Position numbers and translations under genes: made by a program. From Paraburkholderia megapolitana (GTDB taxonomy: Bacteria > Pseudomonadota > Gammaproteobacteria > Burkholderiales > Burkholderiaceae): 64,000 nt of DNA. Positions 36,637 to 44,937 of this stretch are shown one piece after another (within the stretch, counting starts at the first letter, position 1; the number at the start of each line of letters is the position of its first letter). The notes under the pieces were generated by a model. The model worked only from the letters and a program-made list of their open reading frames with translations, made no database searches and had not been told where the DNA came from. The stretch is taken from NCBI RefSeq assembly GCF_007556815.1, contig NZ_CP041743.1:682001-746000 (forward strand), written 5' to 3'.

Positions 36637-37062
36637 GTGAAATTGAAAAATGGAATTCAACGTTCTTCATTTAATGAGCAACTTAAAGATAAATGGAGAA
36701 CGGTATTCTATATAGCTACGGCAATTATCGTTATGATCGGCTCTCTTTTTGCATGGTGGTTCGGCGAAGACACCGCTCCCATGATATTTATCGGGGGAAT
36801 TTGCGGATTGATTGGACATTGGATAGCAACCACTGTTTCATCTTTGAAACTTCCAAAATCAAAAAGAATCATCATTATTGATTATCTTGAGACTCATCGT
36901 TATGATCGAATGTCGAATGGTGTGAAGTATGTCCCAAAAATACACAGATTATTACGATTCGATTCACAAGATGTGCACCTCTATTTCTCGGGAAACGATG
37001 AATTAGAAATTCGTGGCGCGTATTATGTCTTAAAGAAGATTAATCAAGTGTGCTCAGCCTGA
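36637..37062 (+). CDS. Putative microcin immunity protein (two-helix membrane protein)
   Basis: A 141-residue protein with a GTG start 6-8 bases behind GAGAGG. Two hydrophobic helices are visible, residues about 22-42 (VFYIATAIIVMIGSLFAWWF) and 47-70 (APMIFIGGICGLIGHWIATT), followed by a basic, soluble C-terminal domain of about 70 residues (SKRIIIIDYLETHRYDRMS ... ELEIRGAYYVLKKINQ). It has no recognised family. Its place directly after the precursor, its size and membrane topology, and its AT-rich codons (20 G/C in bases 36661-36720) fit a self-immunity protein acquired with the microcin. This role is inferred. Confidence 0.7.
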   Translation: MKLKNGIQRSSFNEQLKDKWRTVFYIATAIIVMIGSLFAWWFGEDTAPMIFIGGICGLIGHWIATTVSSLKLPKSKRIIIIDYLETHRYDRMSNGVKYVPKIHRLLRFDSQDVHLYFSGNDELEIRGAYYVLKKINQVCSA

Positions 37063-37082
37063 ATGTTCATAAGAGGCGAGTC

Positions 37083-37109
37083 TTGAACTCTCGGTTTCAT
37101 TGAGTTCAA
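37083..37109. other. Inverted repeat before the exporter genes
   Basis: TTGAACTC and GAGTTCAA form a perfect 8-bp inverted repeat with an 11-base spacer, between the immunity gene and the adaptor gene. It could be an operator for a separate exporter promoter or a weak terminator. Confidence 0.4.
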
Positions 37110-37151
37110 CAATGCGCTTCTTGCTTCGGAATTGAAATATTTTGTGTGAAA

Positions 37152-38414
37152 ATGCCTCAACAATCAACACTCTTCCGCACAGAAGCAGAAGATGAACAGA
37201 GAATCCGGATTTTCGGTGAGATTATCCTGATTCGTCCACTGTCCTTCACGGTTCTCACGGCAATCGCCCTGCCTATGGCGATTTGCGTCATCCTGTTTTT
37301 CGTTTTCGGCACTTATACCCGCCGAATATCAGTCGAAGGCGTCGTCACACCCGACGAGGGGATGGTCAAGATGTACCCGCGACAGGCAGGCGTGGTGCTG
37401 AAACTGAACGTGTCCGAAGGACAGTCAGTTGATGCCGGCGAGTCGCTGTACACGATCTCGACTGACCTGCGAAGCACGGCGGAGGGTGACACACAGGCCG
37501 CGCTCATCCAGGGGGCACTGCAACGCAAGGAGTCTCTACAGCAGGAAATCGACAAGACCCGCATCTTGCAGGCCGACGAGCGCGCTACATTGCAGTCAAA
37601 AATCATCAGTCTGCGTGCCGAGCTTGTGGGCGTTGAGAGCCAACTGGTTGCGCAGCGCACACGCACATCCCTTGCCGCAGATGCAACCACCCGCTACGAG
37701 AATCTGCTTTCCAAAGATTACATTTCGAAGGATCAGGCACAGCAGCGCGAGGCAGATCTCCTTGATCAGCAATCAAAGCTCGAAAGTCTGGAGCGCGACC
37801 GTACAGGTTTGATGCAATCATTGCAGGAGGCAAACAGTAACCTTGCTGAGTCGACGCTTCAGCATCAGAACCAGATCGCGCAGATGCAGCGTGAAGTCAT
37901 CGGTGTTGACCAGAACGTGATCGAGAGCGAGGCAAAGCGCGAGTTTGTCGTTTCCGCGCCGGAGGCAGGCACGGTTACCGCCGTGATAGCGCAGCCTGGG
38001 CAGACCGTGGACACCACGCAGCCAGTCGTAAGCATCGTGCCTGAAAGTGCGCACTGGCGGGCGTATCTGTTTGTACCGAGTGCAGCTATCGGTTTTGTGC
38101 GCGTGGGCGACCCCGTGTTGCTCCGCTATCAGGCATTCCCGTATCAGAAGTTTGGACAATATCGGGCGAACATAGTCGCCATCGCGCGAACCGCGCTGTC
38201 TACCGCCGAACTTGGAACCAGTGGCATCCAGAGTGCCGGTGACCGCACCTACTACCGGATCACCGTTGCACTGAAATCGCAGACAGTGACCGCCTACGGC
38301 AAACCCCAACCGCTGGAGGCAGGCATGACACTTCAGGCGGATATCCTGCAGGAACGTCGTCGCCTCTACGAATGGGTGCTTGAGCCGCTTTACAGCATGA
38401 CCGGTAAACTCTAA
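37152..38414 (+). CDS. HlyD/CvaA-type periplasmic adaptor of the microcin exporter
   Basis: About 420 residues. A short cytoplasmic N-terminus is followed by one membrane helix (about 30-54, FTVLTAIALPMAICVILFFV). A barrel-sandwich/lipoyl half (GVVTPDEGMVKMYPRQAGVV), a long periplasmic coiled coil (about 110-235) and the returning half (FVVSAPEAGTVTAVIAQPGQTVD) come next, the normal membrane-fusion-protein layout. It joins the inner-membrane ABC exporter to the outer-membrane channel. ATG 37152 and GTG 37146 are both possible starts; neither has a strong ribosome site. The next gene starts 14 bases after its stop. Confidence 0.9.
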   Translation: MPQQSTLFRTEAEDEQRIRIFGEIILIRPLSFTVLTAIALPMAICVILFFVFGTYTRRISVEGVVTPDEGMVKMYPRQAGVVLKLNVSEGQSVDAGESLYTISTDLRSTAEGDTQAALIQGALQRKESLQQEIDKTRILQADERATLQSKIISLRAELVGVESQLVAQRTRTSLAADATTRYENLLSKDYISKDQAQQREADLLDQQSKLESLERDRTGLMQSLQEANSNLAESTLQHQNQIAQMQREVIGVDQNVIESEAKREFVVSAPEAGTVTAVIAQPGQTVDTTQPVVSIVPESAHWRAYLFVPSAAIGFVRVGDPVLLRYQAFPYQKFGQYRANIVAIARTALSTAELGTSGIQSAGDRTYYRITVALKSQTVTAYGKPQPLEAGMTLQADILQERRRLYEWVLEPLYSMTGKL

Positions 38415-38428
38415 TCCCACTTCGACTC

Positions 38429-40597
38429 ATGTCCCTTCTGGATCGTCTTTCCTTCGGCATCGGCAGCAGATTGCCGGTCATCCTGCAAACCGAAGCTGCG
38501 GAATGTGGGCTCGCCTGCCTCGCGATGATCGCGGGTTATTACGGCCATCACGTCGACATTGCGACACTGCGCGGCCAGTTCCCACTCTCTCTCAAAGGCG
38601 CGTCGCTCAATCGCGTTATCGAAATTTCCAGGCGTCTTGAACTCGGCACCCGCGCACTCAGGCTTGATCTCAACGACCTGAATCAGTTGCGTCTGCCATG
38701 CATCCTGCACTGGAACTTCAATCATTTTGTCGTGCTGCGCGAAATCACCAGTCGCGGCGCGCTGATTCATGATCCGGCACGAGGCGAATGCAGTCTGACG
38801 TTCGAAGAAGCGTCGCGCTCGTTTACCGGCGTCGCACTTGAAGTGTGGCCCACGGGCAGTTTCAAGCCACGTGAAGCGAACCCGGCTGTCAGGTTGAGAA
38901 CACTGATTGGACCGGTTGCAGGGTTGTACCGCTCACTCGGACAGGTCCTGCTGCTCGCACTGGCGCTTGAGGTGTTCTCGCTTGCGTCGCCGTTTTTCCT
39001 GCAATGGGTGATCGATGACGCTATCGTCGCAGCAGATCGCGATCTGTTGGCTTTACTGGCCTTGGGGTTTGGCCTGTTGCTGTTGATGCAGCAGGTTACG
39101 AGCGCGGTGCGGACGTGGGCCTTGATTTACTTCGGCACAACGTTAAACGTGCAATGGCGCGCGAACATGTTTACGCATCTCCTGAGCCTTCCAGTTCAAT
39201 ATTTTGAACGGCGGCACCTGGGCGACGTCGTTTCGCGTTTCGGCTCAATCGATACAATCCAGCAGACCCTTACCACGTCGTTTTTGACAGCGATCATTGA
39301 CGGTGTGATGACGATAGTCACTCTAGCCATGATGTTCGTCTACAGTCCCATCCTGGGCGTGATCGCACTTGGCACGATGCTTCTCTATGGTCTGTTGAGA
39401 TGGGCCTTGTATTCGCCGTTGCGTCAGGCTACGGGCAAACAGATCGTGCATGCCGCGAAGCAACAGACCAATTTCCTGGAGACGGTTCGCGGGGTCAAGA
39501 CGATCAAGCTGTTTAACCGTCAGAACGAGCGACGTGCGGGATGGCTCACACTGCTGGTCGAACAGATCAATGCAGGGCTGCGTGTGCAAAAACTGCAACT
39601 GGTCTTTCAGCAAGTGAATGGCTTGTTGTTCGGAATCGAAGGTATCTGCATCATCTGGTTAGGCGCGAGACTTGTACTCGACGGTCATTTCACCGTCGGC
39701 GCGCTCATGGCATTCAATGCATACAAGATGCAGTTTGACGGTCGCGTGAGTAGCCTGATCGACCGGTTTTTCGAAGTCAAGATGCTGCAACTCCAGGGCG
39801 AGCGCCTGGCAGATATTGCGTTTGCACAACCTGAACCCGATATGCCCATTCGTCACGTGCCGGGAGAAGGGGACAACCTTGACTCAAGCATCGAGGCCCA
39901 CAACCTTACGTTCCAGTATGCTGAAGGCGAGCCGTTCGTTCTGAACGGCGTTTCATTTCGTATCGAACCGGGCGAATCGGTCGCCATCGTCGGGCCGTCA
40001 GGATGCGGCAAGACCACACTCATCAATGTGCTACTCGGAATTTTCGGCCCGACTGCCGGCACGGTGCGCATAGGTGGTATTGAGGTTGATCGACTTGGCA
40101 TCGAGCGGCTGCGTTCGCTTGTCGGTACGGTCCTGCAAGACGACGTGCTGTTCGCCGGATCGATCTCCGACAACATCTGTTTTTTCGATCCACAGGCTGA
40201 TTCCCATTGGATCGCCGAATGTGCGCAACTCGCTGCCATACATTCCGACATCGTCGCGATGCCGATGGGCTACAACACACTGGTCGGCGACATGGGTACG
40301 GTTCTGTCGGGCGGCCAAAAGCAACGGGTATTGCTTGCGCGGGCTCTCTACAAGCGGCCAAAAATTCTCGTCCTGGACGAGGCCACAAGTCACCTGGACA
40401 TCCAGCGTGAGCAGCAGGTCAACGCTGCCGTGAGTTCGTTGCAGATGACTCGCCTGATCGTCGCACACCGCCCGGAAACGATCGCTTCCGCGTCACGGGT
40501 CATTGTCCTAGATGCGGGCAAGGTGGCTTGCGATCAACCAACGTCGGTACTTGCCTCAATGGCACCCGGCGCGGATGTCGCAGTGTCCGGGCGGTAA
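38429..40597 (+). CDS. C39 peptidase-containing ABC exporter (CvaB/PCAT type)
   Basis: A 722-residue half-transporter that cleaves double-glycine leaders and exports the peptide. Residues 1-130 are a C39 peptidase with Gln20, Cys26 (QTEAAECGLACLAM), His99 (NHFVVL) and Asp115 (IHDPARGEC), so the catalytic set is complete. Residues about 155-440 hold six membrane helices (LYRSLGQVLLLALALEVFSL onward). The nucleotide-binding domain has Walker A GPSGCGKT (522-529), signature LSGGQKQR (626-633), and Walker B ILVLDEATSHLD. It is the energy and maturation unit for the precursor at 36335. Confidence 0.95.
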   Translation: MSLLDRLSFGIGSRLPVILQTEAAECGLACLAMIAGYYGHHVDIATLRGQFPLSLKGASLNRVIEISRRLELGTRALRLDLNDLNQLRLPCILHWNFNHFVVLREITSRGALIHDPARGECSLTFEEASRSFTGVALEVWPTGSFKPREANPAVRLRTLIGPVAGLYRSLGQVLLLALALEVFSLASPFFLQWVIDDAIVAADRDLLALLALGFGLLLLMQQVTSAVRTWALIYFGTTLNVQWRANMFTHLLSLPVQYFERRHLGDVVSRFGSIDTIQQTLTTSFLTAIIDGVMTIVTLAMMFVYSPILGVIALGTMLLYGLLRWALYSPLRQATGKQIVHAAKQQTNFLETVRGVKTIKLFNRQNERRAGWLTLLVEQINAGLRVQKLQLVFQQVNGLLFGIEGICIIWLGARLVLDGHFTVGALMAFNAYKMQFDGRVSSLIDRFFEVKMLQLQGERLADIAFAQPEPDMPIRHVPGEGDNLDSSIEAHNLTFQYAEGEPFVLNGVSFRIEPGESVAIVGPSGCGKTTLINVLLGIFGPTAGTVRIGGIEVDRLGIERLRSLVGTVLQDDVLFAGSISDNICFFDPQADSHWIAECAQLAAIHSDIVAMPMGYNTLVGDMGTVLSGGQKQRVLLARALYKRPKILVLDEATSHLDIQREQQVNAAVSSLQMTRLIVAHRPETIASASRVIVLDAGKVACDQPTSVLASMAPGADVAVSGR

Positions 40598-40602
40598 GGT
40601 TC

Positions 40603-42036
40603 ATGTCGACTCGCCTCCTTCTCACCTCTGGCGTGGTGTTTCTATTTCTTGCGCAGACCGCGAGTGCCCAGTGGGTAGACATTTACGGAACAAAGCAGAC
40701 CGTTTCAGGTTCTCCCGCCGGCCCCCTCCTGATGAACGAATCGTGTCTTCCCGAAACGACGGATCGTGCGCTAGGCCTGCAGGACGTTCTGCTGCAAGCG
40801 ATCTGCGTGAACCCACAAGCGAGACAGGCATGGGCAGACGTACGCGCACAGGCAGCAGCTGTGGGTGTCAGTGAAGCGGCCTATCTGCCAACGCTTGACG
40901 CGACGGCAGGCGTCGAGCGTGACACACTGGCGACGACTTACAACGCGAGTGCTATTGGCGCTGGTTCGATTTCTTCGTCGCAGAACTCATCGAGCCGGTA
41001 CGGGACTTTGAACTTCGGTTGGGTTCTGTTCGATTTTGGAAAACGGAATGCGGATCTTCGCCAGGCGCGGCAACTGCTGGCCGCCGCAAACGCGACACAG
41101 GACGATGTGCTCCAGACCATATTCTTTAGCGCCGCGCAGGCCTATTACGACCTGAGCGACGCGCAAACATCACTTGAGGCCGCACGAGCAACAGAGGGCA
41201 TCGCACACGACAGCCTCGTCGATGCAACCGAAAAGCACAACGGCGGTGTTGGCGCTTTGAGCGATCAGCTGCAGGCCGAGACAACCTACCGGCGCGCCGT
41301 GCTCGACCGCGTGAGCGCCGAAGGGGACGTGTCAAGCGCGACCGGAACGCTTGCGAGCGTGATGGGACTCGACGCGAATACGCCAGTGAAGATCAGTGCA
41401 GCACAGTCAGAGCCCGACAACCCGGCATTCGCGCAAGACGTGAATCTATTGATTGATGAGGCGAAATCGCAGCATCCGAAACTGGTTGCAGCCCGCGCCC
41501 GACTGGAGGCTGCACGTGCAAACGTTGACTCCGTGCGCGCCGAAGGCAGACCCACTGTCTCACTGGTCGGCGACCTCACCCAGAACAACCCGTCCTACCA
41601 GCAGCAACCTGAACAGTTTCCGATCACGGGTAGCCGGGGAAGCACAATTGGTATCCAGTTGAAGATCCCCCTCTTTGAAGGCTTTGCATCTGGCTATCGG
41701 GTCGAACAGGCAGAGCGCCAGGCTGATGCCGAAGAGGCGAGCCTGCAAAACACGAAATTGCAGGTGTCGCTTAACGTATGGAAAAGCTACGAAGATCTAC
41801 TAACCGGTACGACAAACCTTGGAATTTCGAAGGATCTGCTTGCCGCTGCTGAGCGCTCGCTTGAAATCACACGCGGGCGATACCGGGAGGGCGTCGGTAC
41901 ATTCACGGAACTACTGAATTCCCAGGCGGCGTTGACCGATGCACGCAAGCAACGCGTGCTTGCGATTTCGAAGTGGCGCACCTCCCGGCTAAGACTGGCT
42001 TTAAGCCTCGGGAACCTTGGATTCTGGTCTCGTTAG
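40603..42036 (+). CDS. TolC-family outer membrane channel of the microcin exporter
   Basis: A 477-residue outer membrane efflux protein. Signal peptide MSTRLLLTSGVVFLFLAQTASA; two OEP repeats with typical TLNFGWVLFDFGKRNADLRQ and GIQLKIPLFEGFASGYRVEQAE and a late RGRYREGVGTFTELLNSQAAL. It would form the trimeric tunnel that accepts the peptide from the adaptor. Many microcin loci borrow the chromosomal TolC; this one carries its own, starting 5 bases after the exporter stop, so the three export parts are one translational unit. It ends the island. Confidence 0.92.
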   Translation: MSTRLLLTSGVVFLFLAQTASAQWVDIYGTKQTVSGSPAGPLLMNESCLPETTDRALGLQDVLLQAICVNPQARQAWADVRAQAAAVGVSEAAYLPTLDATAGVERDTLATTYNASAIGAGSISSSQNSSSRYGTLNFGWVLFDFGKRNADLRQARQLLAAANATQDDVLQTIFFSAAQAYYDLSDAQTSLEAARATEGIAHDSLVDATEKHNGGVGALSDQLQAETTYRRAVLDRVSAEGDVSSATGTLASVMGLDANTPVKISAAQSEPDNPAFAQDVNLLIDEAKSQHPKLVAARARLEAARANVDSVRAEGRPTVSLVGDLTQNNPSYQQQPEQFPITGSRGSTIGIQLKIPLFEGFASGYRVEQAERQADAEEASLQNTKLQVSLNVWKSYEDLLTGTTNLGISKDLLAAAERSLEITRGRYREGVGTFTELLNSQAALTDARKQRVLAISKWRTSRLRLALSLGNLGFWSR

Positions 42037-42202
42037 GAGCAGCGCCCGCATTCACGGCTAGCACCCAGCTCGTTTTACACCGGGCGGATTCGCGTCGTGA
42101 ACCGATCCAAACGATAGCGCTAGCCCGTTGCGATCGCGTAGCGCGTATCCAGAACGAATACGCCTCGTGCTGCATGCTCGGCGACATAGAGAAATACCTC
42201 TT
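42037..42202. other. Junction between the microcin island and the serine hydrolase gene
   Basis: No intact gene was found. On the minus strand, ATG 42187 with AGAGG in front lies 16 bases after the serine hydrolase stop and opens a frame that runs into the end of the tolC-like gene. This may be the truncated remains of a gene cut off when the island arrived, or chance. No terminator hairpin was identified for either flanking gene. Confidence 0.35.
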
Positions 42203-43720
42203 TTACAGTTCCGCAAGCATCCCGATCACATCGTCATAACGCAGCGCTCCGCTATTGATATTCACCTCGCGCCGATACACGATCTGCCGTTCGTGAAATT
42301 CGCAGATCACCGTATCGCGGAAGGCGGTCTCGGCGAAAATCCATGTCATCTGCAGGCGCGAGCGGTCGAGCCAGCATGCGCGCGCAACGACCGGGCTGCC
42401 GACAAGGCGGTAGCTGTGATGTAAATCCTGCCCGGGCATCTGGTTGCCGCTCTCGATCCACCGGTCCATGCCCGCCACGATGACATGCTCGCCGTCCGCA
42501 TCGGTCAGGCTAAATCTGCACTCCGTCGCGTCGAGGTCGAGTTGCAGCTCGCGAATGCCTTGTGCGTTCGGTTGCATCGTGAACCGTCTGGTACCAACCT
42601 TCGATGGTTCGTCAGTGTGATCGTCCGCCGCGCCGCGCGCATGCAAATAAGGCAGCTTCCATGCCACCGGAGCGTCTTCCCTTTGCCACTCGGCGAGCTT
42701 CGCAGAGAGTCTTGCATCGGCGGCAGTGGCGGCGCTGCCTGCCGCATCGACGGGCAACGCAGCACCGAATGCTGCAGGAAAGTGCCGCCAGATATGCGGC
42801 AGCAGCTTCGAGCTTCCCTTGATAGCACCCGTCACCGCCAGTACCGCATTCTGTTCGGGAAACACGGTCACCATCTGAACGAACACACCGATCGCGCTAT
42901 ATGTGCGGTTCTCGTGCACCCACCAGTGGTAACCGTATCGCCCCGAAACGTCATGCGCGCGAGTCGCCGCGCTCACCCACGATTCCGGCAACACACGTTT
43001 ACCTTCCCACATGCCGTTCTGCAGATGGAGAATGCCGAGCTTGAGCAGGTCGACCGTTTTGGTGCTGAGCCCATTGCCACCGGGATTGATATTGTCCGTG
43101 CCGATATCCCACGCTTCGCCGTCGATCCCGAGCGGTTCGAAGAGCCTCGGCTTCAGGTAATCGTGCAACGTTTCGCCAGTCTTGCGGCTCAGGATCGCCG
43201 ACAACATGTAGCTGGCCGCGCTCGTGTACAGAAACACTTCACCCGGGCGCTCGACGACCGGGATCTTCAGAAACTCCGCAATCCAGCTCGTTTCGAGTGT
43301 GCGCCATGCGGCACCCGAGGTTTCGCTCGCGTGGCCGACGCGCATCGTCAGAAGATCTTCGACCGTCATCGCGGCCAGACCGTCGCTCACTACATCAGGC
43401 AACATCTCGGGGAAGAACGATACGACCTTGTCGTCGAGCCGGAATCGTCCTTCATCGAGCGCCAGACCGATTGCACATGCAGTAAAACTCTTCGCGACCG
43501 AATGCAGGTTGCGCAATCTGTCTGCCCGATACGGCCAGCGCCAGGCTTCGGCCACGACATGACCGTTGCGATACAGCATCAGCGAATGCAGATCGAGCTG
43601 CGCAGCCTCGACGTCGTTCAGAAACGCAATCACCGCGTCGACATCCACCCCCGCCTCCGACGGCTGGGCACGCGTCAAGCCATCGGATTTGATGTCGCGA
43701 TCGGCGGAGGGGTCTGACAT
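42203..43720 (-). CDS. Serine hydrolase of the class C beta-lactamase / D-aminopeptidase fold
   Basis: A 505-residue penicillin-binding-fold hydrolase. The nucleophile motif is SVAK with Ser74 and Lys77 (NLHSVAKSFTACAIGLAL); the second motif region is LFLYTSAASYMLSAILSRK with a Tyr/Ser, and the C-terminal half carries RYGYHWWVHENRTYSAIG. About 150 extra residues at the C-terminus form a beta-rich domain. There is no signal peptide, so it is probably cytoplasmic, unlike a resistance beta-lactamase. It is likely an esterase, amidase or D-amino-acid peptide hydrolase. It is co-directional with the cyclodeaminase gene 40 bases upstream. Confidence 0.85.
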   Translation of the reverse strand: MSDPSADRDIKSDGLTRAQPSEAGVDVDAVIAFLNDVEAAQLDLHSLMLYRNGHVVAEAWRWPYRADRLRNLHSVAKSFTACAIGLALDEGRFRLDDKVVSFFPEMLPDVVSDGLAAMTVEDLLTMRVGHASETSGAAWRTLETSWIAEFLKIPVVERPGEVFLYTSAASYMLSAILSRKTGETLHDYLKPRLFEPLGIDGEAWDIGTDNINPGGNGLSTKTVDLLKLGILHLQNGMWEGKRVLPESWVSAATRAHDVSGRYGYHWWVHENRTYSAIGVFVQMVTVFPEQNAVLAVTGAIKGSSKLLPHIWRHFPAAFGAALPVDAAGSAATAADARLSAKLAEWQREDAPVAWKLPYLHARGAADDHTDEPSKVGTRRFTMQPNAQGIRELQLDLDATECRFSLTDADGEHVIVAGMDRWIESGNQMPGQDLHHSYRLVGSPVVARACWLDRSRLQMTWIFAETAFRDTVICEFHERQIVYRREVNINSGALRYDDVIGMLAEL

Positions 43721-43760
43721 GGTCTCTAAACCTGGTGTGAGTGGAAAAATAAAGCGCGCG

Positions 43761-44819
43761 TTATGCCGTCAATCGAACGAATCGCGGCTCAGCGACAACT
43801 TCGGCAGCGGCGACAAACTGATAGAGATTCTTCGGGTCCGCAGGCTTAGGTATCAGATCGATCTGTCGACCGATATCGCGCGCATCGGCGACGTCGCGCA
43901 AATAGCGCAGCGCCGAAAAATCTTCGAGCGCGAAGCCAACCGAATCGAACACAGTGACCTGCGCCGCATGTTCGCGACCAGCCAGCTCGCCGGACAGCAC
44001 ACGCCATAACTCGACCACCGGAAAATCTGCCGGCAGTTGCTGAATATCGCCTTCGATCCTGGTCTGCGGTTCGAACTCCACGATCACGCGCGCGCCCTTC
44101 AGCACGTCCGCATGCAGCTCCGTCTTGCCGGGGCAGTCGCCGCCAACGGCGTTGATATGCATGCCCGGTTCGATCATCTGCGGTGTCAGGATCGTTGCGT
44201 TGGCTTTGTCGGCGGTGGCGGTCGTCACGATGTCGGCGCCGCGCACCGCTTCTGCCGCATTTGCCGACCTGACGATCCGCAGCCCCTTGAAACCGGACAG
44301 ATTGCGGATCAGTTTGTCGGTGGCGGCGGGATCGATATCGAACACGCGAACCTCATCGATACCGAGCATCGCACGAAACGCCAGCACCTGGAACTCGCTT
44401 TGCGCGCCGTTGCCGATTAACGCCATCGATCGCGCATCCGGTCGTGCCAGCACCTTCGCCACGAGCGCGGACGTCGCGGCTGTGCGCAACGCGGTCATGA
44501 TCGTGAATTCGCTGAGCAACACCGGAAAGCCCGAATCGACTTCCGCGAGCACGCCGAACGCCATCACGGTCAGCATATTGACGTGGGTGTTCTTCGGGTG
44601 CCCGTTCACATACTTGAAGCCGTATAGCGTGCGATCCGATGTCGGCATCAGCTCGATCACGCCGCCGGGCACATGATTGGCGACTCGCGCCGACTTCTCG
44701 AACTCGTTCCAGCGCAGATAGTCCGCGCGAATGTAGTCGGCCATCGTCGTGATGAACGCCTCGGCGCCAATCGACGTGACCAGCTTGCGGACATCGCTTA
44801 CATCGATATATCGGGTCAT
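43761..44819 (-). CDS. Ornithine cyclodeaminase family protein
   Basis: A 352-residue NAD-dependent enzyme of the ornithine cyclodeaminase/mu-crystallin family. Visible motifs are TLYGFKYVNGHPKN (with the substrate Lys region), SMALIGNGAQSEFQVLAFRA (Rossmann) and NAVGGDCPGKTELHADVL (catalytic Asp-Cys region). The usual reaction turns ornithine into proline and ammonia; relatives act on other amino or imino acids. It lies between a LysR regulator and a serine hydrolase, all on one strand, so it may handle amino acids released by that hydrolase. Confidence 0.92.
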   Translation of the reverse strand: MTRYIDVSDVRKLVTSIGAEAFITTMADYIRADYLRWNEFEKSARVANHVPGGVIELMPTSDRTLYGFKYVNGHPKNTHVNMLTVMAFGVLAEVDSGFPVLLSEFTIMTALRTAATSALVAKVLARPDARSMALIGNGAQSEFQVLAFRAMLGIDEVRVFDIDPAATDKLIRNLSGFKGLRIVRSANAAEAVRGADIVTTATADKANATILTPQMIEPGMHINAVGGDCPGKTELHADVLKGARVIVEFEPQTRIEGDIQQLPADFPVVELWRVLSGELAGREHAAQVTVFDSVGFALEDFSALRYLRDVADARDIGRQIDLIPKPADPKNLYQFVAAAEVVAEPRFVRLTA

Positions 44820-44937
44820 TTTCCTGGGGCTCGCAAACGCAATGAATGCCCGCTATGTTAGGTGCTCGCCTGGACGGCCGGAAGCGCGCTCGCGGCTATC
44901 GCGATCGGAGAATCAGATCACTGCAGCGCATAGCCGC

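Noticed and set aside
42203..43720. Antibiotic-resistance class C beta-lactamase
   Set aside because: The SxxK fold is shared, but there is no signal peptide and a long extra C-terminal domain is present, so a cytoplasmic esterase or peptidase is more likely.
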